A stretch of DNA of 64,000 nt from Nocardioides guangzhouensis (GCF_004519545.1 NZ_SDKM01000018.1:36872-100871), one strand, 5' to 3'. Numbered from the stretch's first letter, positions 42,661 through 53,136 are shown. Notes: generated by a model from the sequence alone, not told the origin. Translations and numbers: made by a program.

Positions 42661-43775
42661 GCGGCACCGAGGCGGCGCCGCTGCGCGACTACCGGATCGG
42701 CGTCACCGCCGCCCGCAAGGCCGACGAGCAGACCGCGCTGCTGGTACGGCGCGGGGCCGAGGTCGAGTGGGCGGCCGCGCTGTCGGTCGAGCCCAACCGG
42801 ATCGACGAGGCGGCGCTGCGAGCGGCCACCGAGGCCGTCCTCTCGGCACCGGTCGACATGTTCATCGCCACCACGGGCATCGGGGTGCGGTCGTGGATCG
42901 CGGCCACCCAGCCGTGGGGGCTGCAGGTGCCGTTGCTCGAGGCACTGGACCGTGCCGAGATCCTGGCCCGCGGTCCCAAGTCGGTGGGCGCGCTGCGCCG
43001 GGCCGGGCTGCGCGAGCTGTGGGCACCGGAGTCCGAGTGCTTCGAGGACGTGCTCGCACACCTGCGGGGCCGGGACCTCAGCGGGCTGCGGATCGTCGTG
43101 CAGGAGCACGGGCAGTCGCTCTCGACCGTCGCCCACGCGCTGCGCCGGCAGGGCGCGACCGTCGAGGTGGTGACCGTCTACCGGGTCGAGGGGGCGGCGG
43201 ACCCGGCGCCGGTGTTCCGGCTCGTCGACCTGATCGCGGAGCGCAAGCTGGACGCGGTCACCTTCACCTCGGCCCCCGCCGTGGCCGCGCTGATGGAGGT
43301 GGCCGGTGCCGTGGGGCGCCGCGACGAGGTGGTCGCCGCCTTCCAGGCCGACGTGGTCGCCACGTGTGTCGGGCCGGTGACCGCGGCGGCGTTCGAGCTG
43401 TGGGGCGTGCCCACCATCCAGCCGGAGCGGTCGCGGCTGGCCGCGATGGTCAAGCTCATGGAGACCGAGCTGCCGCTGCGCCGGTGCGGCCAGGCCATCG
43501 AGACCGGCGGCCACCAGCTGCTCCTGCACGGCGACACCGTCTACCTCGACGGGGTCGCGCTGCGGCTCTCCCCGGCTCCGCTGGCAGTGCTGCAGGCGCT
43601 CGCGGTCAACCCCGGCCACGTCGTCGGCCGGCGCGAGCTGCTCGCGGCCCTGCCTACCGGACAGGCGGCCACCGAGCACGCCGTCGAGATGGCGGTCGCC
43701 CGGCTGCGGGCGGCGGTCGGCACCCGGGTCGTGCAGACCGTGGTCAAGCGCGGCTACCGGCTGGCGGCGGCATGA
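42657..43775 (+). CDS. Uroporphyrinogen-III synthase fused to a winged-helix DNA-binding domain
   Basis: 372 residues. Residues 1-275 are a HemD-type two-lobed synthase: IGVTAARKADEQTALLVRRGAEV, FIATTGIGVRSWI, VVQEHGQSLSTVAHALRRQGATV and VTFTSAPAVAALME. Residues about 285-372 form a Trans_reg_C-type winged helix: LRLSPAPLAVLQALAVNPGHVVGRRELLAAL and VEMAVARLRAAVGTRVVQTVVKRGYRL. It can make the tetrapyrrole from which siroheme is built, and may also regulate the nitrate genes, as proposed for homologues in other actinobacteria. Four-base overlaps link it with nirD and the chelatase gene. Confidence 0.88.
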   Translation: MSGTEAAPLRDYRIGVTAARKADEQTALLVRRGAEVEWAAALSVEPNRIDEAALRAATEAVLSAPVDMFIATTGIGVRSWIAATQPWGLQVPLLEALDRAEILARGPKSVGALRRAGLRELWAPESECFEDVLAHLRGRDLSGLRIVVQEHGQSLSTVAHALRRQGATVEVVTVYRVEGAADPAPVFRLVDLIAERKLDAVTFTSAPAVAALMEVAGAVGRRDEVVAAFQADVVATCVGPVTAAAFELWGVPTIQPERSRLAAMVKLMETELPLRRCGQAIETGGHQLLLHGDTVYLDGVALRLSPAPLAVLQALAVNPGHVVGRRELLAALPTGQAATEHAVEMAVARLRAAVGTRVVQTVVKRGYRLAAA

Positions 43776-44485
43776 CCGCGCCCTCCCTCGTCACCGTCGC
43801 CCACGGCACCCGGGTCGCCGCCGGCAACCGGGTCGCGGCAGCGGTCACCGCGCACGCAGCCCGCCGGCTCGGCGTCCCCGCGACAGGTTCGTACGTCGAG
43901 CTGTGCGCGCCGAGCCTCGACTCCGTCGCCCGGTCCCTCGACGCTCCGGCGGTCGTGGTGCCGCTGCTGCTCTCGACCGGATTCCACGTCCGCTGCGACC
44001 TGCCCGCCGCGATGTCGAGGGCAGGCGCACCCGTGCAGCTGGCTCGCCCGCTCGGGCCGCACCCGCTGCTCGCCGAGGTGATGTGCCTGCGGCTGCGCGG
44101 CGCCGGCGCCCGCCCCCGTGACCCCGTGGTGCTGGCGGCGGCCGGCTCCCGCGACCCCGACGCCCTCATCGACCTGGCCTCCGCCGGCCGCATGCTCCAG
44201 GCCCGTTGGGGCGCGCCGGTCCGGGTCGCCACCGTCAGCGGCGACGGGCCGCCGGTCGGCGACACGGTGGCGGAGGCGCGGGCCGACGGTCGGGTGGCCG
44301 TGGCGCCGTACCTGCTCGCGGACGGGCACTTCGCCCGGCTGGCCGCCCATCTCGGCCGGCTCGCCGGCACCGGAACCGTCGCCGGCGTGCTCGGGCCGCA
44401 CCCGCTGCTCGTCGAGCTGGTCGTACGCCGCTACCGGGCGCTCGCCGCCCGACCTGAGGCGGGCCGGGTCACCACAGCCGCGTAG
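43772..44485 (+). CDS. CbiX/SirB-like sirohydrochlorin chelatase
   Basis: 237 residues, two similar halves. LVTVAHGTRVAAGNRV at the N-terminus carries the metal-binding His of CbiX/SirB chelatases, followed by VVVPLLLSTGFHVRCDLPAA with the second His. The second half has DALIDLASAGRMLQARWG and VAPYLLADGHFARLAAHL. Iron insertion into sirohydrochlorin would complete siroheme for NirB. No separate methyltransferase (CobA/CysG) is in the window. It is the last gene of the narK-nirBD operon and overlaps the HemD fusion by four bases. Confidence 0.82.
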   Translation: MTAPSLVTVAHGTRVAAGNRVAAAVTAHAARRLGVPATGSYVELCAPSLDSVARSLDAPAVVVPLLLSTGFHVRCDLPAAMSRAGAPVQLARPLGPHPLLAEVMCLRLRGAGARPRDPVVLAAAGSRDPDALIDLASAGRMLQARWGAPVRVATVSGDGPPVGDTVAEARADGRVAVAPYLLADGHFARLAAHLGRLAGTGTVAGVLGPHPLLVELVVRRYRALAARPEAGRVTTAA

Positions 44486-44488
44486 CGC

Positions 44489-44968
44489 TCAGTCCCGGGT
44501 GAGCAGGGCGGTCGCGATCGCGGCCACGCCCTCGCCCCGCCCGGTCAGCCCGAGCCCGTCGGTCGTGGTCGCCGCCACCGAGACCGGCGCGCCGACCACG
44601 TCGGTCAGCACCCGCTCCGCCTCGGCCTTGCGGGCGCCCATCCGGGGCCGGGTGCCGATGACCTGGATCGCGACGTTGCCGACCTCGAAGCCCGCGGCGC
44701 GCACGCGGCGCACGGTCTCGACGAGCAGCGCGCTGCCCGCGGCGCCCGCCCACTCCGGCTCCGCGGTGCCGTAGTTCGAGCCCAGGTCGCCGAGCCTCGC
44801 GGCCGAGAGCAGCGCGTCACAGGCGGCGTGTGCAGCGACGTCGCCGTCGGAGTGGCCGACCAGGCCGGCCGTCTCCTCCGGCCACGCCAGGCCGGCCAGG
44901 CGCATGGGCACGCCGTCGGCCAGCCGGTGCACGTCGGTCCCGATGCCGACACGGAGAGTCGGGTTCAC
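44489..44968 (-). CDS. ispF: 2-C-methyl-D-erythritol 2,4-cyclodiphosphate synthase
   Basis: 159 residues, the usual IspF size. The metal-binding DVH (12-14) and [17 protein letters not shown] motifs are present, as are LGDLGSNYG and the C-terminal [13 protein letters not shown] [19 protein letters not shown]. It forms the cyclic diphosphate of the MEP isoprenoid pathway. No ispD is adjacent in the window. The start is GTG. It converges on the nitrate operon with a three-base gap and is divergent from the molybdenum protein. Confidence 0.94.
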   Translation of the reverse strand: MNPTLRVGIGTDVHRLADGVPMRLAGLAWPEETAGLVGHSDGDVAAHAACDALLSAARLGDLGSNYGTAEPEWAGAAGSALLVETVRRVRAAGFEVGNVAIQVIGTRPRMGARKAEAERVLTDVVGAPVSVAATTTDGLGLTGRGEGVAAIATALLTRD

Positions 44969-44999
44969 GGGACGATCATGCCTGAGCAAGGATGGGTGG

Positions 45000-46559
45000 G
45001 TGAGCGCGCCCCGCGGCATCTGGAGTGCCGCCGGAGTCCTCGCGGGCCTGGCGGGGCTGGCGGTCAGCCATGCCGCCACCATGGCGCTCACGCTCCGGGT
45101 CTCGCCGCCGGTCGCGGTGGCCGAGCTGGTCGTGCAGTACGTCCCCGGCGTCCTTGCCGAGAAGGCGATCGCGATCCTCGGCCACTGGGACAAGCCGGTG
45201 CTCGTGCTGATCATCTTCCTGCTGCTGGTGGCCTGCTGGGCGTACGCCGGCACGCTCGCCGCGCGCTCGTGGTGGCAGCCGATCATCGTGTTCGCGGTGC
45301 TCGGCGGGATCGGCCTCTACGCCGCGATGACCCGGTTCGACGCCCGAGCCGTCGACACGCTGCCCGTCGCCGCCGGGACCGTCACCTCGATCGTGGTGCT
45401 CTCGTTCCTCACCGACCCGCTGAGGGTCGCCCACGAGGACGACGCGCGCCGGGCCCGGGAGGACACCGAACGCATCCCGGAGCAGCGCCGGCACACCCGT
45501 CGTACCTTCCTGGTCCGGGCCTCGGTGGTCGCCGTGCTCGCCGGCGCGGTCGGGAGCTTCGGCGAGCGGCTGGGGCGGCGCCGCCGGCACGTGGAGATGA
45601 GCCGTCGACTGCTGAAGCTCCCGATCAGCGACCCGGCGACCCCGGCGGGTGCCCGCGTCGACGTCGAGGGCATCAGCCGCTGGAAGACCCCGAACGAGCG
45701 GTTCTACCTCATCCACACGGCGATCGCAGCACCGGCGATCGAGCCGTCGGAGTGGAACCTGCGCATCCACGGGATGGTCGACCGCGAGGTGAACCTGACC
45801 TACCAGGCGCTCATCGACCGCGAGATCACCGAGGACTGGATCACGCTCAACTGCGTCTCCAACCCGGTCGGCGGGCCGCTGATCGGCAACGCGTGGTGGA
45901 GCGGCGTGCGCCTGGACGCGCTGCTCGCCGAGGCCGGCGTCCGGCCCGGCGCCGACGCCGTGCTGCAGACTTCCTGGGACGGCTGGACCTGCGGGACGCC
46001 GATCGACGTCCTCACCGAGACCGGCCGCAACGCGATGCTGGCCATCGCGATGAACGGCCAGCCGCTGCCCATCGACCACGGGTTCCCGGTGCGCACGATC
46101 GTGCCCGGCCTCTACGGCTTCGTGTCGGCGTGCAAGTGGGTCACCGACATCGAGGTGTCCCGCTTCGAGGACTTCACGGCGTACTGGACCGACAAGGGCT
46201 GGTCCGAGCGTGCCCCGGTCAAGATCGCCTCGCGCATCGAGTCGCCCCGCGGCGGCGACGAGGTCCCGGCCGGCCGGGTTCGGGTCGGTGGCTCCGCCTG
46301 GGCGCAGAGCGTGGGCATCCGGGCCGTGGAGTACTCCCTCGACGGCGCCGGCTGGCGCGAGGCCGAGCTCGGCACCGTGCCCAACAACGACACCTGGCGG
46401 CAGTGGGTGGCCACCCTCCACCTCGACGAGGGCGACCACCGGCTCCGGGTGCGTGCCGTCGGTGCCGACGGCCAGGTGCAGACCGGCGTCGAGCAGGACG
46501 TGCGCCCCGACGGTGCAACCGGGTGGCACGAGGTGGAGTTCTCGGCGACGCAGGCATGA
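45000..46559 (+). CDS. Membrane-anchored molybdopterin-dependent oxidoreductase (sulfite-oxidase fold)
   Basis: 519 residues. The N-terminal 190 residues have about four to five membrane segments, after which a basic [28 protein letters not shown] stretch forms another anchor. The rest is a sulfite-oxidase-type Mo domain: [31 protein letters not shown] (the Cys is the likely Mo ligand), [19 protein letters not shown] and GYDGWT-like [10 protein letters not shown], ending in a Mo-co dimerisation domain ([12 protein letters not shown]...). It faces the outside and probably carries out respiratory or detoxifying redox work; the substrate is unknown. The start is GTG after a G-rich site. Confidence 0.83.
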   Translation: MSAPRGIWSAAGVLAGLAGLAVSHAATMALTLRVSPPVAVAELVVQYVPGVLAEKAIAILGHWDKPVLVLIIFLLLVACWAYAGTLAARSWWQPIIVFAVLGGIGLYAAMTRFDARAVDTLPVAAGTVTSIVVLSFLTDPLRVAHEDDARRAREDTERIPEQRRHTRRTFLVRASVVAVLAGAVGSFGERLGRRRRHVEMSRRLLKLPISDPATPAGARVDVEGISRWKTPNERFYLIHTAIAAPAIEPSEWNLRIHGMVDREVNLTYQALIDREITEDWITLNCVSNPVGGPLIGNAWWSGVRLDALLAEAGVRPGADAVLQTSWDGWTCGTPIDVLTETGRNAMLAIAMNGQPLPIDHGFPVRTIVPGLYGFVSACKWVTDIEVSRFEDFTAYWTDKGWSERAPVKIASRIESPRGGDEVPAGRVRVGGSAWAQSVGIRAVEYSLDGAGWREAELGTVPNNDTWRQWVATLHLDEGDHRLRVRAVGADGQVQTGVEQDVRPDGATGWHEVEFSATQA

Positions 46560-46563
46560 GGGG

Positions 46564-46643
46564 CTGCAGGATCCCCCGGTCGACCGGGGAATCCTGCACA
46601 TGACGGGCAGAACTCCGCCCGACATGTGCGGCTTCTGCCCGTC
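46564..46643 (+). repeat. 80-bp double-hairpin repeat (family B), copy 2
   Basis: CTGCAGGATCCCCCGGT-CG-ACCGGGGAATCCTGCA at 46564-46598 is a near-perfect palindrome, followed by GACGGGCAG (46602-46610) and its complement CTGCCCGTC (46635-46643) around CGCCCGACATGTGCGGC. This is the reverse complement of 28775-28854, allowing for substitutions. It starts five bases after the stop of the molybdenum protein and ends 34 bases before the cysS -10, so relative to the gene before it, its orientation is the same as copy 1 after regX3. Confidence 0.85.
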
Positions 46644-46689
46644 AAGTCTGGATTCCGGGCAGGGGCCGCACCGCCCTTAGGATTGGCGA

Positions 46690-48102
46690 GTGCCTCTCCG
46701 CTTCTACGACACCGCCACCCGCGAGGTCCGTGACTTCGTGCCCCTCGAGGAGGGGAAGGTCGGTATCTATCTGTGTGGGCTGACCGTGCAGTCCGAGCCG
46801 CACGTCGGGCACATCCGGTCCGGGGTGAACTTCGACGTGCTCCAGCGCTGGCTGCGCGTGAAGGGGTACGACGTCACGTTCATCCGCAACACCACGGACA
46901 TCGACGACAAGATCCTCGCGAAGTCCGCCGAGCAGGGCCGCCCCTGGTACAACCTCGCCTACGCGATGAACCGCGAGCTGCAGAAGGCGTACGACGCGCT
47001 CAACGTCGCCCCGCCGACCTACGAGCCGGCCGCGACCGGGCACGTGCCCGAGATCATCGAGCTGATCAACGAGCTGATCGCCCGCGGCAACGCCTACGCC
47101 GCCGAGGACGGCTCCGGTGACGTCTACTTCGACGTCCGCTCCTGGCCGGCGTACGGCGAGCTGACCCGCCAGCGCATCGACGACATGGAGGCGGCCACCG
47201 ACGCCGACCCGCGCGGCAAGCGCGATCCGCGCGACTTCGCGCTCTGGAAGGGTTGGAAGAAGGAGACCGAGCCCGAGACCGCGGCCTGGCCGTCCCCGTG
47301 GGGACCGGGCCGGCCGGGCTGGCACATCGAGTGCTCGGCGATGGCCGGGAAGTACCTCGGGCCGGCGTTCGACATCCACGGCGGCGGCGTCGACCTCCGC
47401 TTCCCGCACCACGAGAACGAGCAGGCGCAGTCCCGGGCCGCGGGCCGCCCGTTCGCGTCGTACTGGCTGCACAACGCGTGGATCACCACCTCCGGCGAGA
47501 AGATGAGCAAGTCGCTCGGCAACTCGCTGCTGGTGCCGTCCGTGCTGGAGCGCGTGCGCGCGATCGAGCTGCGGTTCTACATGGTCGCCGCGCACTACCG
47601 CTCGCACGTGGAGTTCTCGTTCGAGGCGCTGGACGAGGCGGCGGCGGGCTTCCGTCGGATCGAGGGGTACCTCGACCGGGCCGCCTCGGTGCTGGGCTCC
47701 GTGCCGGACGGCGGGATGCTGTGCGCGGAGTTCCTCGAGGCGATGGACGACGACCTCGGCACCCCGGCGGCGGTCGCGGCCATCCACGACGTCGTGCGTG
47801 AGGGCAACAAGCTGCTCGCGGGTGGCGCGTCCGAGGCGCTGCGCGGCAACGCCGCCTCGGTGCGCGCGATGCTCGACGTGCTCGGGCTGGACCCGGCCGA
47901 CCCGGCGTACGCCGGCTCCGGCGGGTCCGACGACGGCAAGCTGTCCGCGGTGGTCGACGCGCTGGTGGGCGGCCTGCTCGCCGAGCGCGACGCGGCTCGG
48001 GCGGCGAAGGACTACGCGGCGGCCGACGCGATCCGCGACCGGATCAAGGCCGCCGGGATCGAGATCGAGGACACTCCCAACGGGCCGAGGTGGACCGTCT
48101 GA
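46690..48102 (+). CDS. cysS: Cysteinyl-tRNA synthetase
   Basis: 470 residues. Class I synthetase with [17 protein letters not shown] (Cys zinc ligand and HIGH-type motif), the [15 protein letters not shown] zinc site, [11 protein letters not shown] and KMSKS in [12 protein letters not shown]. The helical C-terminal domain ends with NGPRWTV. The two Cys/His zinc ligands discriminate cysteine without editing. It is not the shorter MshC paralogue, which lacks part of the C-terminal domain. It starts with GTG 6 bases after TAGGAT (46678-46683), so it is leaderless. The stop overlaps the rlmB start by one base. Confidence 0.95.
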   Translation: MPLRFYDTATREVRDFVPLEEGKVGIYLCGLTVQSEPHVGHIRSGVNFDVLQRWLRVKGYDVTFIRNTTDIDDKILAKSAEQGRPWYNLAYAMNRELQKAYDALNVAPPTYEPAATGHVPEIIELINELIARGNAYAAEDGSGDVYFDVRSWPAYGELTRQRIDDMEAATDADPRGKRDPRDFALWKGWKKETEPETAAWPSPWGPGRPGWHIECSAMAGKYLGPAFDIHGGGVDLRFPHHENEQAQSRAAGRPFASYWLHNAWITTSGEKMSKSLGNSLLVPSVLERVRAIELRFYMVAAHYRSHVEFSFEALDEAAAGFRRIEGYLDRAASVLGSVPDGGMLCAEFLEAMDDDLGTPAAVAAIHDVVREGNKLLAGGASEALRGNAASVRAMLDVLGLDPADPAYAGSGGSDDGKLSAVVDALVGGLLAERDAARAAKDYAAADAIRDRIKAAGIEIEDTPNGPRWTV

Positions 48103-49064
48103 TGGCAGGCAATTCGCAGCGCAAGGGCGCGATCCGCAAGTCCGGCAAGGGCAACCCGACCGCCGGGTCCGGCGGCCGGGTCAAGCGCGGGCTCGAGGGC
48201 AAGGGCCCGACGCCCAAGGCAAAGGACCGCCCGAACCACAAGGCGTACAAGTCGCGCCAGCGGGCCGAGGCGGCCGCCGCGCGCGGTCCGAGGAAGCGCG
48301 TGGCCAAGGGCGGCGACTCCGAGTGGGTGGCTGGTCGCAACTCCGTGGTCGAGGCGCTGCGGGCGCAGATGCCGGTGACCGGGCTGTACGTCGCCGAGGG
48401 CACCGAGCGCGACGGCCGGCTGCGCGAGGCGTTCCACCTGGCCGCCGAGCGGGGGCTGTCCCTGCTCGAGGTGCCGCGGGCCGAGCTCGACCGGCTGACC
48501 GGTGGGGCGGTGCACCAGGGGCTCGCGGCCCGGGTCCCGCCGTACGAGTACGCCCATCCCGACGACCTCCTCGACGCCGCCTCCGAGGCCGGTGAGCCGC
48601 CGCTGATCGTGGCTCTGGACTCGGTGACGGACCCGCGCAACCTCGGCGCCGTCGTACGCTCGGCTGCCGGGTTCGGCGCTCATGGCGTGCTCATCCCCGA
48701 GCGCCGCGCGGCCGGCATGACCGCGGCCGCGTGGAAGACCTCCGCCGGTGCCGCGGCGCGCGTCCCCGTGGCGCAGGCGGTGAACCTGGTGCGACAGCTG
48801 AAGGCGTACCAGGACGCCGGCTGCATGGTGATCGGCCTCGCCGCCGACGGCGACGTCTCGCTGCCCGACCTCGACCTCGCCGACGGCCCGCTCGTCGTGG
48901 TGGTCGGCGCCGAGGACAAGGGCCTCTCCCGCCTCGTCGCCGAGACCTGCGACCAGCTCGTCTCCATCCCCATGGCTGGTGAGCTGGAGTCCCTCAACGC
49001 CGGCGTCGCCGCTTCCGTCACCCTCTATGCCGTCTCCCAGTCCCGCCGAGGTGCCCGGTCTTGA
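48102..49064 (+). CDS. rlmB: 23S rRNA (guanosine-2'-O)-methyltransferase, TrmH/SpoU family (RlmB)
   Basis: 320 residues. A basic, Gly/Lys-rich N-terminus (about 1-70) precedes the substrate-binding domain ([25 protein letters not shown]) and the knotted SPOUT methyltransferase domain: [21 protein letters not shown] (motif 1), [19 protein letters not shown] (motif 2) and [21 protein letters not shown] (motif 3, with the SAM-knot Asn). It methylates G2251-type nucleotides of 23S rRNA. The ATG shares a base with the cysS stop. Its TGA is inside the first unit of a tandem repeat. Confidence 0.93.
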   Translation: MAGNSQRKGAIRKSGKGNPTAGSGGRVKRGLEGKGPTPKAKDRPNHKAYKSRQRAEAAAARGPRKRVAKGGDSEWVAGRNSVVEALRAQMPVTGLYVAEGTERDGRLREAFHLAAERGLSLLEVPRAELDRLTGGAVHQGLAARVPPYEYAHPDDLLDAASEAGEPPLIVALDSVTDPRNLGAVVRSAAGFGAHGVLIPERRAAGMTAAAWKTSAGAAARVPVAQAVNLVRQLKAYQDAGCMVIGLAADGDVSLPDLDLADGPLVVVVGAEDKGLSRLVAETCDQLVSIPMAGELESLNAGVAASVTLYAVSQSRRGARS

Positions 49065-49130
49065 TGGTCGAGGTGCCCGGTCTTGATGGTCGAGGTGCCC
49101 GGTCTTGATGGTCGAGGTGCCTGGTCTTGA
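49048..49130 (+). repeat. Tandem 22-bp repeat (family D), nearly four copies
   Basis: GAGGTGCCCGGTCTTGATGG plus TC is repeated at 49048, 49070 and 49092 without change, and a fourth copy from 49114 has one substitution and a short end. The rlmB TGA (49062-49064) falls in copy 1. On the other strand the words are GGGCACCTCGACCATCAAGA. A related, more diverged pair is at 50219-50253, on the far side of the DUF559 gene. There are no spacers, so it is not a CRISPR array. Confidence 0.9.
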
Positions 49131-49143
49131 CGCGTGACCGGTG

Positions 49144-50094
49144 TCAGAAGGTACGTCGGGAAGCGCGCTCGCCGCGGGCGTAACGAGCCTTGATCTTGCG
49201 CGGCATCCGCTCGTCGAGGGCCGCGCGCAGCTCGTGGAGCCATGATCCCGACGCCTCGGTGCGGAAGTCCTCCTTGGTGACGACGATGACGATCCACCCG
49301 TGCCGCCGGAGCCAGTCGCGTCGCGCGGCGTCGTGCGCTCGGTCATCCGGCGACGTGTGGTGGTCGGCGCCGTCGTACTCGATGGCGACCTTCCACTGCG
49401 GGTAGGCCAGGTCCAGCCGGAACTTCTCCACCCCATTCACCCTGATCGAGCACTGCGGCGTGGGTGCCGGGAGCCCGGCATCGATGATGTCGGTGCGCGT
49501 CCAGGACTCTCCGGTCGATTCCGCCAGCGGTGTCGCAATGGGAACGAGGTTGCGGAGCTGGGTCACTCCGCGACGGCCGGCAAACCGTGTGACCAGAAGG
49601 TCGAGCTCGTCCCGCGTGACATGGCATGTGCGCATGAAGGCATCGAGTACGGCGACGGCCTCGCGTCGGCCGAACAGGCACGCAAGATCTGCAGCTGTGC
49701 GCGCCGGCGTCGTGGCCCGCACACCTGCGATCTGGCAGATGTCGCTCGGATCGAGGTCCCGCTTGCCACCGCGAGCACCCCGTCGCCGGGTCGCGTTGGG
49801 ACCACCCACCGAAACGACGTCGAGACTGGGAACGCCCGAGAGATCGTCCAGTCGGTAGTGGTCCACGCCGTGCAACCACGCAGCAGTCCGGTCAGCCAGG
49901 ACCATGTGGTCCGCCAGCACGAGCGCGGCTCCCGCAGCGCGAAGCTCGATGGTGTCCTCGAGGTCGGCGGGTGCGTAGATGCCCTGGATCATACGGCGAA
50001 TGGCCCGGCTCTCGAGGAGGTGCCGCAGCTCGTATTGGGAAACGCCCAGCTGAGGCAGCTCGAACCAGGCGAACGGTCGTTGAGGAATCGTCAT
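49144..50094 (-). CDS. AbiEi-type antitoxin-like N-terminus with DUF559 endonuclease-like C-terminus
   Basis: 316 residues. The N-terminal part (FAWFELPQLGVSQYELRHLLESRAIRRMIQGIYAP) is the winged helix typical of AbiEi-like antitoxins, and the middle has RTAAWLHGVDHYR and TTPARTAADLACLFGR. The C-terminal ~100 residues are DUF559, a very-short-patch-repair-like nuclease fold: FRLDLAYPQWKVAIEYDGADHH, DDRAHDAARRDWLRRHGWIVIVV. The Asp and Glu of DLA...EYDG are the expected metal ligands. Such proteins are scattered in actinobacterial accessory loci and their function is unknown. No toxin gene is adjacent. It is flanked by related repeats on both sides. Confidence 0.78.
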   Translation of the reverse strand: MTIPQRPFAWFELPQLGVSQYELRHLLESRAIRRMIQGIYAPADLEDTIELRAAGAALVLADHMVLADRTAAWLHGVDHYRLDDLSGVPSLDVVSVGGPNATRRRGARGGKRDLDPSDICQIAGVRATTPARTAADLACLFGRREAVAVLDAFMRTCHVTRDELDLLVTRFAGRRGVTQLRNLVPIATPLAESTGESWTRTDIIDAGLPAPTPQCSIRVNGVEKFRLDLAYPQWKVAIEYDGADHHTSPDDRAHDAARRDWLRRHGWIVIVVTKEDFRTEASGSWLHELRAALDERMPRKIKARYARGERASRRTF

Positions 50095-50218
50095 GGCGTT
50101 GGGATCCCCGGCCGCGCCGTACCGAATCACGTGCTTTGCGCCGCTGTGGAGAACCAGACCACTCTCCTCGCCCGTGCACGAAAAGTGGTCCGGTACTGGG
50201 TGCTTGTGAGCAATTGGA

Positions 50219-50253
50219 GGCACTTCGGCCATCAAGACGGGGCACTTCGGCGG
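50219..50253 (-). repeat. Diverged family D repeat pair
   Basis: GGCACTTCGGCCATCAAGAC followed by GGGGCACTTCGGCGG contains two GGCACTTCGG words on either side of CCATCAAGAC. This matches the complement of the tandem array at 49048-49130 (GGCACCTCGACCATCAAGAC) with C/T and A/G changes. It lies between the DUF559 gene and the membrane phosphoesterase; the preceding 50095-50218 has no recognisable gene. Confidence 0.7.
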
Positions 50254-50296
50254 AGAATTCGGGGGACCGCGACGAGCGGTGGTTAGGGTCGATGAC

Positions 50297-51973
50297 GTGA
50301 CGGACACGGGCCAGCGGGCGGAGACGGCGGAGGAGTCACGGGCTTCTCGCGCCAGCCGGTCGAGCGCGGCCGCACGGGCCGCGGGGCGTGGGGCGCGGGG
50401 CGCTGGACGGGCCGCCGGGAACGGTGCGCGGGCCACCCGGCAGGCCGGTGGGTGGGTGCGCGCCCGGATCACCCGGCGGCGGGCCCTCGTCGCCTGCGCG
50501 TACGCCGTCGCGTGGCTGGCGTTCGCGGTCCCGATCGCGCTGGTCCTGTTCTTCACCTCGTCGGCGACCACCACCGTGGCCAGCCACGACTCGGTGGTGC
50601 GGCCGACCACCGACCACTACGCGACGCTGCACACCGGCCCGTTCCTGCCCGACGTGCGGGCGCCGGTGTCGGGACCGGTCGGCGTCGACATCACGCTCGG
50701 CAAGACCGAGACCACCTCGGCCGAGGGCCTCGTCGAGCGCTACGCGTTCATCGCCAGCCAGCCCGACGCCCAGGTCGAGCGCGTGGAGCGGCTGGTCAGG
50801 CGGATGGCGTACGACGCGGCGCTCCGCGGCGCGGTCCTCGGGGCCGTACCGATCCTGGTCTGGGTCGCGGTCGGCAAGCGGCGGCGCCGCGAGCTGGTCG
50901 GCAGGCTGGACCCCCGCCATCCCACGGGGGTGCTGCTCGGCGTGGGCCTGGCGCTGGTGCTCGCGGCGGTGCTGGTCTCCCAGCCGTGGGAGTCCCGCGA
51001 CCCGATGCTGGCCGACACCACGGACTGGCAGTCGCTGCCCGACTACGTCCCCGAGGTCACCGTGCCCCGGGAGGCGCAGCAGGTCCAGGTCTCGGTCAAC
51101 TCCACGACGTACGAGACGAAGCGGCTGGTGCTCAGCGCCATCGACACGTTCCGGCGGAGCAAGCAGTTCTACGCCGCGGCCGCGCTGGCCACCGAGAACC
51201 TCGACCTGCGCCAGCCGGCGGAGGGCGAGACCGTCGCGCTGATGGTCTCCGACCGGCACGACAACATCGGCATGGACCCGGTGGCCCGGGCGATCGCCGA
51301 CAAGGCGGGTGCGACCGCGATCCTCAACGCCGGCGACGACACCTCCACCGGCCAGGCGTGGGAGGCGTTCAGCCTGGACTCGCTGGACAAGGCGTTCCGC
51401 GACTACGACCAGCGGTTCTCAGTGCTCGGCAACCACGACCACGGCAGCTTCGTCGAGGCCTACCTCGAGGACCTCGGCTGGACCGTGGGCACCGGCGAGG
51501 TCGTGGAGGGCCCCGGCGGCGGCCGCCTGTTGGCCTTCAACGACCCTCGCTCCAGCGGGCTCGGAAACTGGCGCGACGAGCCCGGGCTCTCCATCGACGA
51601 GCTGGCGTCGAAGATCGCGGACGTCGCCTGCGAGTCCGACGTGCGCGTCAACACGCTCCTCGTGCACGACTCCGACATGGCGACCGAGGCACTGCGCCGC
51701 GGCTGCGTCGACATCGCGCTCTCCGGCCACGTGCACGTGCAGGTCGGCCCGAACCCGGTCCGCGGCCTCGACGCGCGCCGCGGCTACACCTACACGAACG
51801 GTACGACGGGTGGCGCGGCGTACGCCCTCGCCGTCGGGTCCAAGCTGCGCCGACCGGCCGAGGTGACCCTCGTGACCTACCGCGACGGACGCCCCGTCGG
51901 GCTGCAGCCGGTGACCCTCCAGACCAACGGCGTCTTCGAGGTCGGCGATTGGCTGCCCCTGCACTTCGACTGA
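50297..51973 (+). CDS. Membrane metallophosphoesterase
   Basis: 558 residues. A long Arg/Ala-rich cytoplasmic tail (1-60) precedes a membrane segment (about 65-85); two more follow near 180 and 215, and then comes a calcineurin-like phosphoesterase domain. The usual first Asp-x-His is altered to [10 protein letters not shown], and the metal site continues as [24 protein letters not shown] (the GNHD signature), LLVHDSD and [13 protein letters not shown] (GHxH). The DxH to DRHDN change is a shift worth noting but keeps Asp and His. TAGGGT at 50284-50289 ends 7 bases before the GTG. The substrate is unknown. Confidence 0.82.
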   Translation: MTDTGQRAETAEESRASRASRSSAAARAAGRGARGAGRAAGNGARATRQAGGWVRARITRRRALVACAYAVAWLAFAVPIALVLFFTSSATTTVASHDSVVRPTTDHYATLHTGPFLPDVRAPVSGPVGVDITLGKTETTSAEGLVERYAFIASQPDAQVERVERLVRRMAYDAALRGAVLGAVPILVWVAVGKRRRRELVGRLDPRHPTGVLLGVGLALVLAAVLVSQPWESRDPMLADTTDWQSLPDYVPEVTVPREAQQVQVSVNSTTYETKRLVLSAIDTFRRSKQFYAAAALATENLDLRQPAEGETVALMVSDRHDNIGMDPVARAIADKAGATAILNAGDDTSTGQAWEAFSLDSLDKAFRDYDQRFSVLGNHDHGSFVEAYLEDLGWTVGTGEVVEGPGGGRLLAFNDPRSSGLGNWRDEPGLSIDELASKIADVACESDVRVNTLLVHDSDMATEALRRGCVDIALSGHVHVQVGPNPVRGLDARRGYTYTNGTTGGAAYALAVGSKLRRPAEVTLVTYRDGRPVGLQPVTLQTNGVFEVGDWLPLHFD

Positions 51974-51987
51974 CAGGATGGACGATC

Positions 51988-53136
51988 GTGACCACGACCG
52001 TTGACCGTCTGCTCCCCAGCGAGGACGCGGAGGCACTGCTCGCCCTCACCCGCGAGATCTGCACCAGGGAGCTCGCTCCGCAGGTGCCCGCGATGGAGGA
52101 GAAGTCGGAGTTCCCCGAAGCGGCGTACCGCCTGCTCGGCCGCAGCGGCCTGCTCTCGCTTCCGTTCGACGAGGAGCAGGGTGGCGGCGGCCAGCCGTAC
52201 GAGGTCTACCTCCAGGTCATCGAGGAGATCGCCACCGCCTGGCCGAGCGTCGGCGTCGGCACCAGCGTGCACAGCCTCACCGCCAACGTGGTCGCCACCA
52301 ACGCGGCCGACGCGATGCGCGAGCAGTGGCTGCCGCGGCTGCTGTCCGGCGACTGGCTAGGTGCCTACTGCCTGAGCGAGCCGCAGGCCGGCTCGGACGT
52401 CAGCGGGATCCGCACCCGGGCGGTCAGGGACGGCGACCACTACGTCGTCAACGGCACCAAGCAGTGGATCAGCAACGGCTCCTGCGCCGACTACTACATC
52501 CTCTTCGCCCGCACCTCCGACGACGCCAAGCGCGGTCTCTCGGCGTTCCTGGTCCCGGCCGACACCCCGGGCATGTCGTTCGGCGCTCCCGAGAAGAAGA
52601 TGGGCCTGGCCTGCGACGTCACCACCCAGGTGATCTTCGAGGACGCCCGGATCCCGGCCGGGCAGCTGATCGGCGAGGAGGGCGCGGGCATGCGCTACGC
52701 CCTCGGCGCGCTGGACGCCGGCCGGCTCGGCATCGCCGCCTGCGCCACCGGCATCGCCCAGGCGGCGCTGGCGCACGCGGTCACGTACGCCGGGGAGCGG
52801 CAGCAGTTCGGACGCTCGATCGGTGACTTCCAGGGGATGCAGTTCCTGCTCGCCGACATGGCCGCCGAGGTCGAGCGGGCCCGCGCGACGTACCTCCTCG
52901 CGGCCCGGCTCAAGGACGCCGGCCGCCCGTTCAGCCGCCAGGCCAGCATCGCGAAGCTGACCGCGACCGACGCCGCGATGCGGGTCACCACCGACGCGGT
53001 GCAGGTGCTCGGCGGCAACGGCTACACCCGCGAGTACCCCGTCGAGCGGCTGTTCCGCGACGCCAAGGTCACCCAGATCTTCGAGGGCACCAACCAGATC
53101 CAGCGCATGGTGATCGGCCGCGACCTGCTGCGCTGA
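51988..53136 (+). CDS. Acyl-CoA dehydrogenase
   Basis: 382 residues. It has the normal helical-beta-helical layout with [18 protein letters not shown] (FAD-binding signature), [18 protein letters not shown], the [21 protein letters not shown] helix, [23 protein letters not shown] and the catalytic Glu in [13 protein letters not shown]. It oxidises an acyl-CoA at the alpha-beta bond in fatty-acid or branched-chain degradation; the chain length is not evident. The start is GTG, 15 bases after the phosphoesterase stop, so the genes may share a transcript. Confidence 0.92.
   Translation: MTTTVDRLLPSEDAEALLALTREICTRELAPQVPAMEEKSEFPEAAYRLLGRSGLLSLPFDEEQGGGGQPYEVYLQVIEEIATAWPSVGVGTSVHSLTANVVATNAADAMREQWLPRLLSGDWLGAYCLSEPQAGSDVSGIRTRAVRDGDHYVVNGTKQWISNGSCADYYILFARTSDDAKRGLSAFLVPADTPGMSFGAPEKKMGLACDVTTQVIFEDARIPAGQLIGEEGAGMRYALGALDAGRLGIAACATGIAQAALAHAVTYAGERQQFGRSIGDFQGMQFLLADMAAEVERARATYLLAARLKDAGRPFSRQASIAKLTATDAAMRVTTDAVQVLGGNGYTREYPVERLFRDAKVTQIFEGTNQIQRMVIGRDLLR

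Noticed and set aside
46690..48102. MshC (cysteine ligase of mycothiol synthesis)
   Set aside because: The KMSKS, zinc site and full-length C-terminal domain fit cysteinyl-tRNA synthetase, which MshC resembles but shortens.
49048..49130. CRISPR array
   Set aside because: The repeats are directly tandem with no unique spacers and there are no cas genes.
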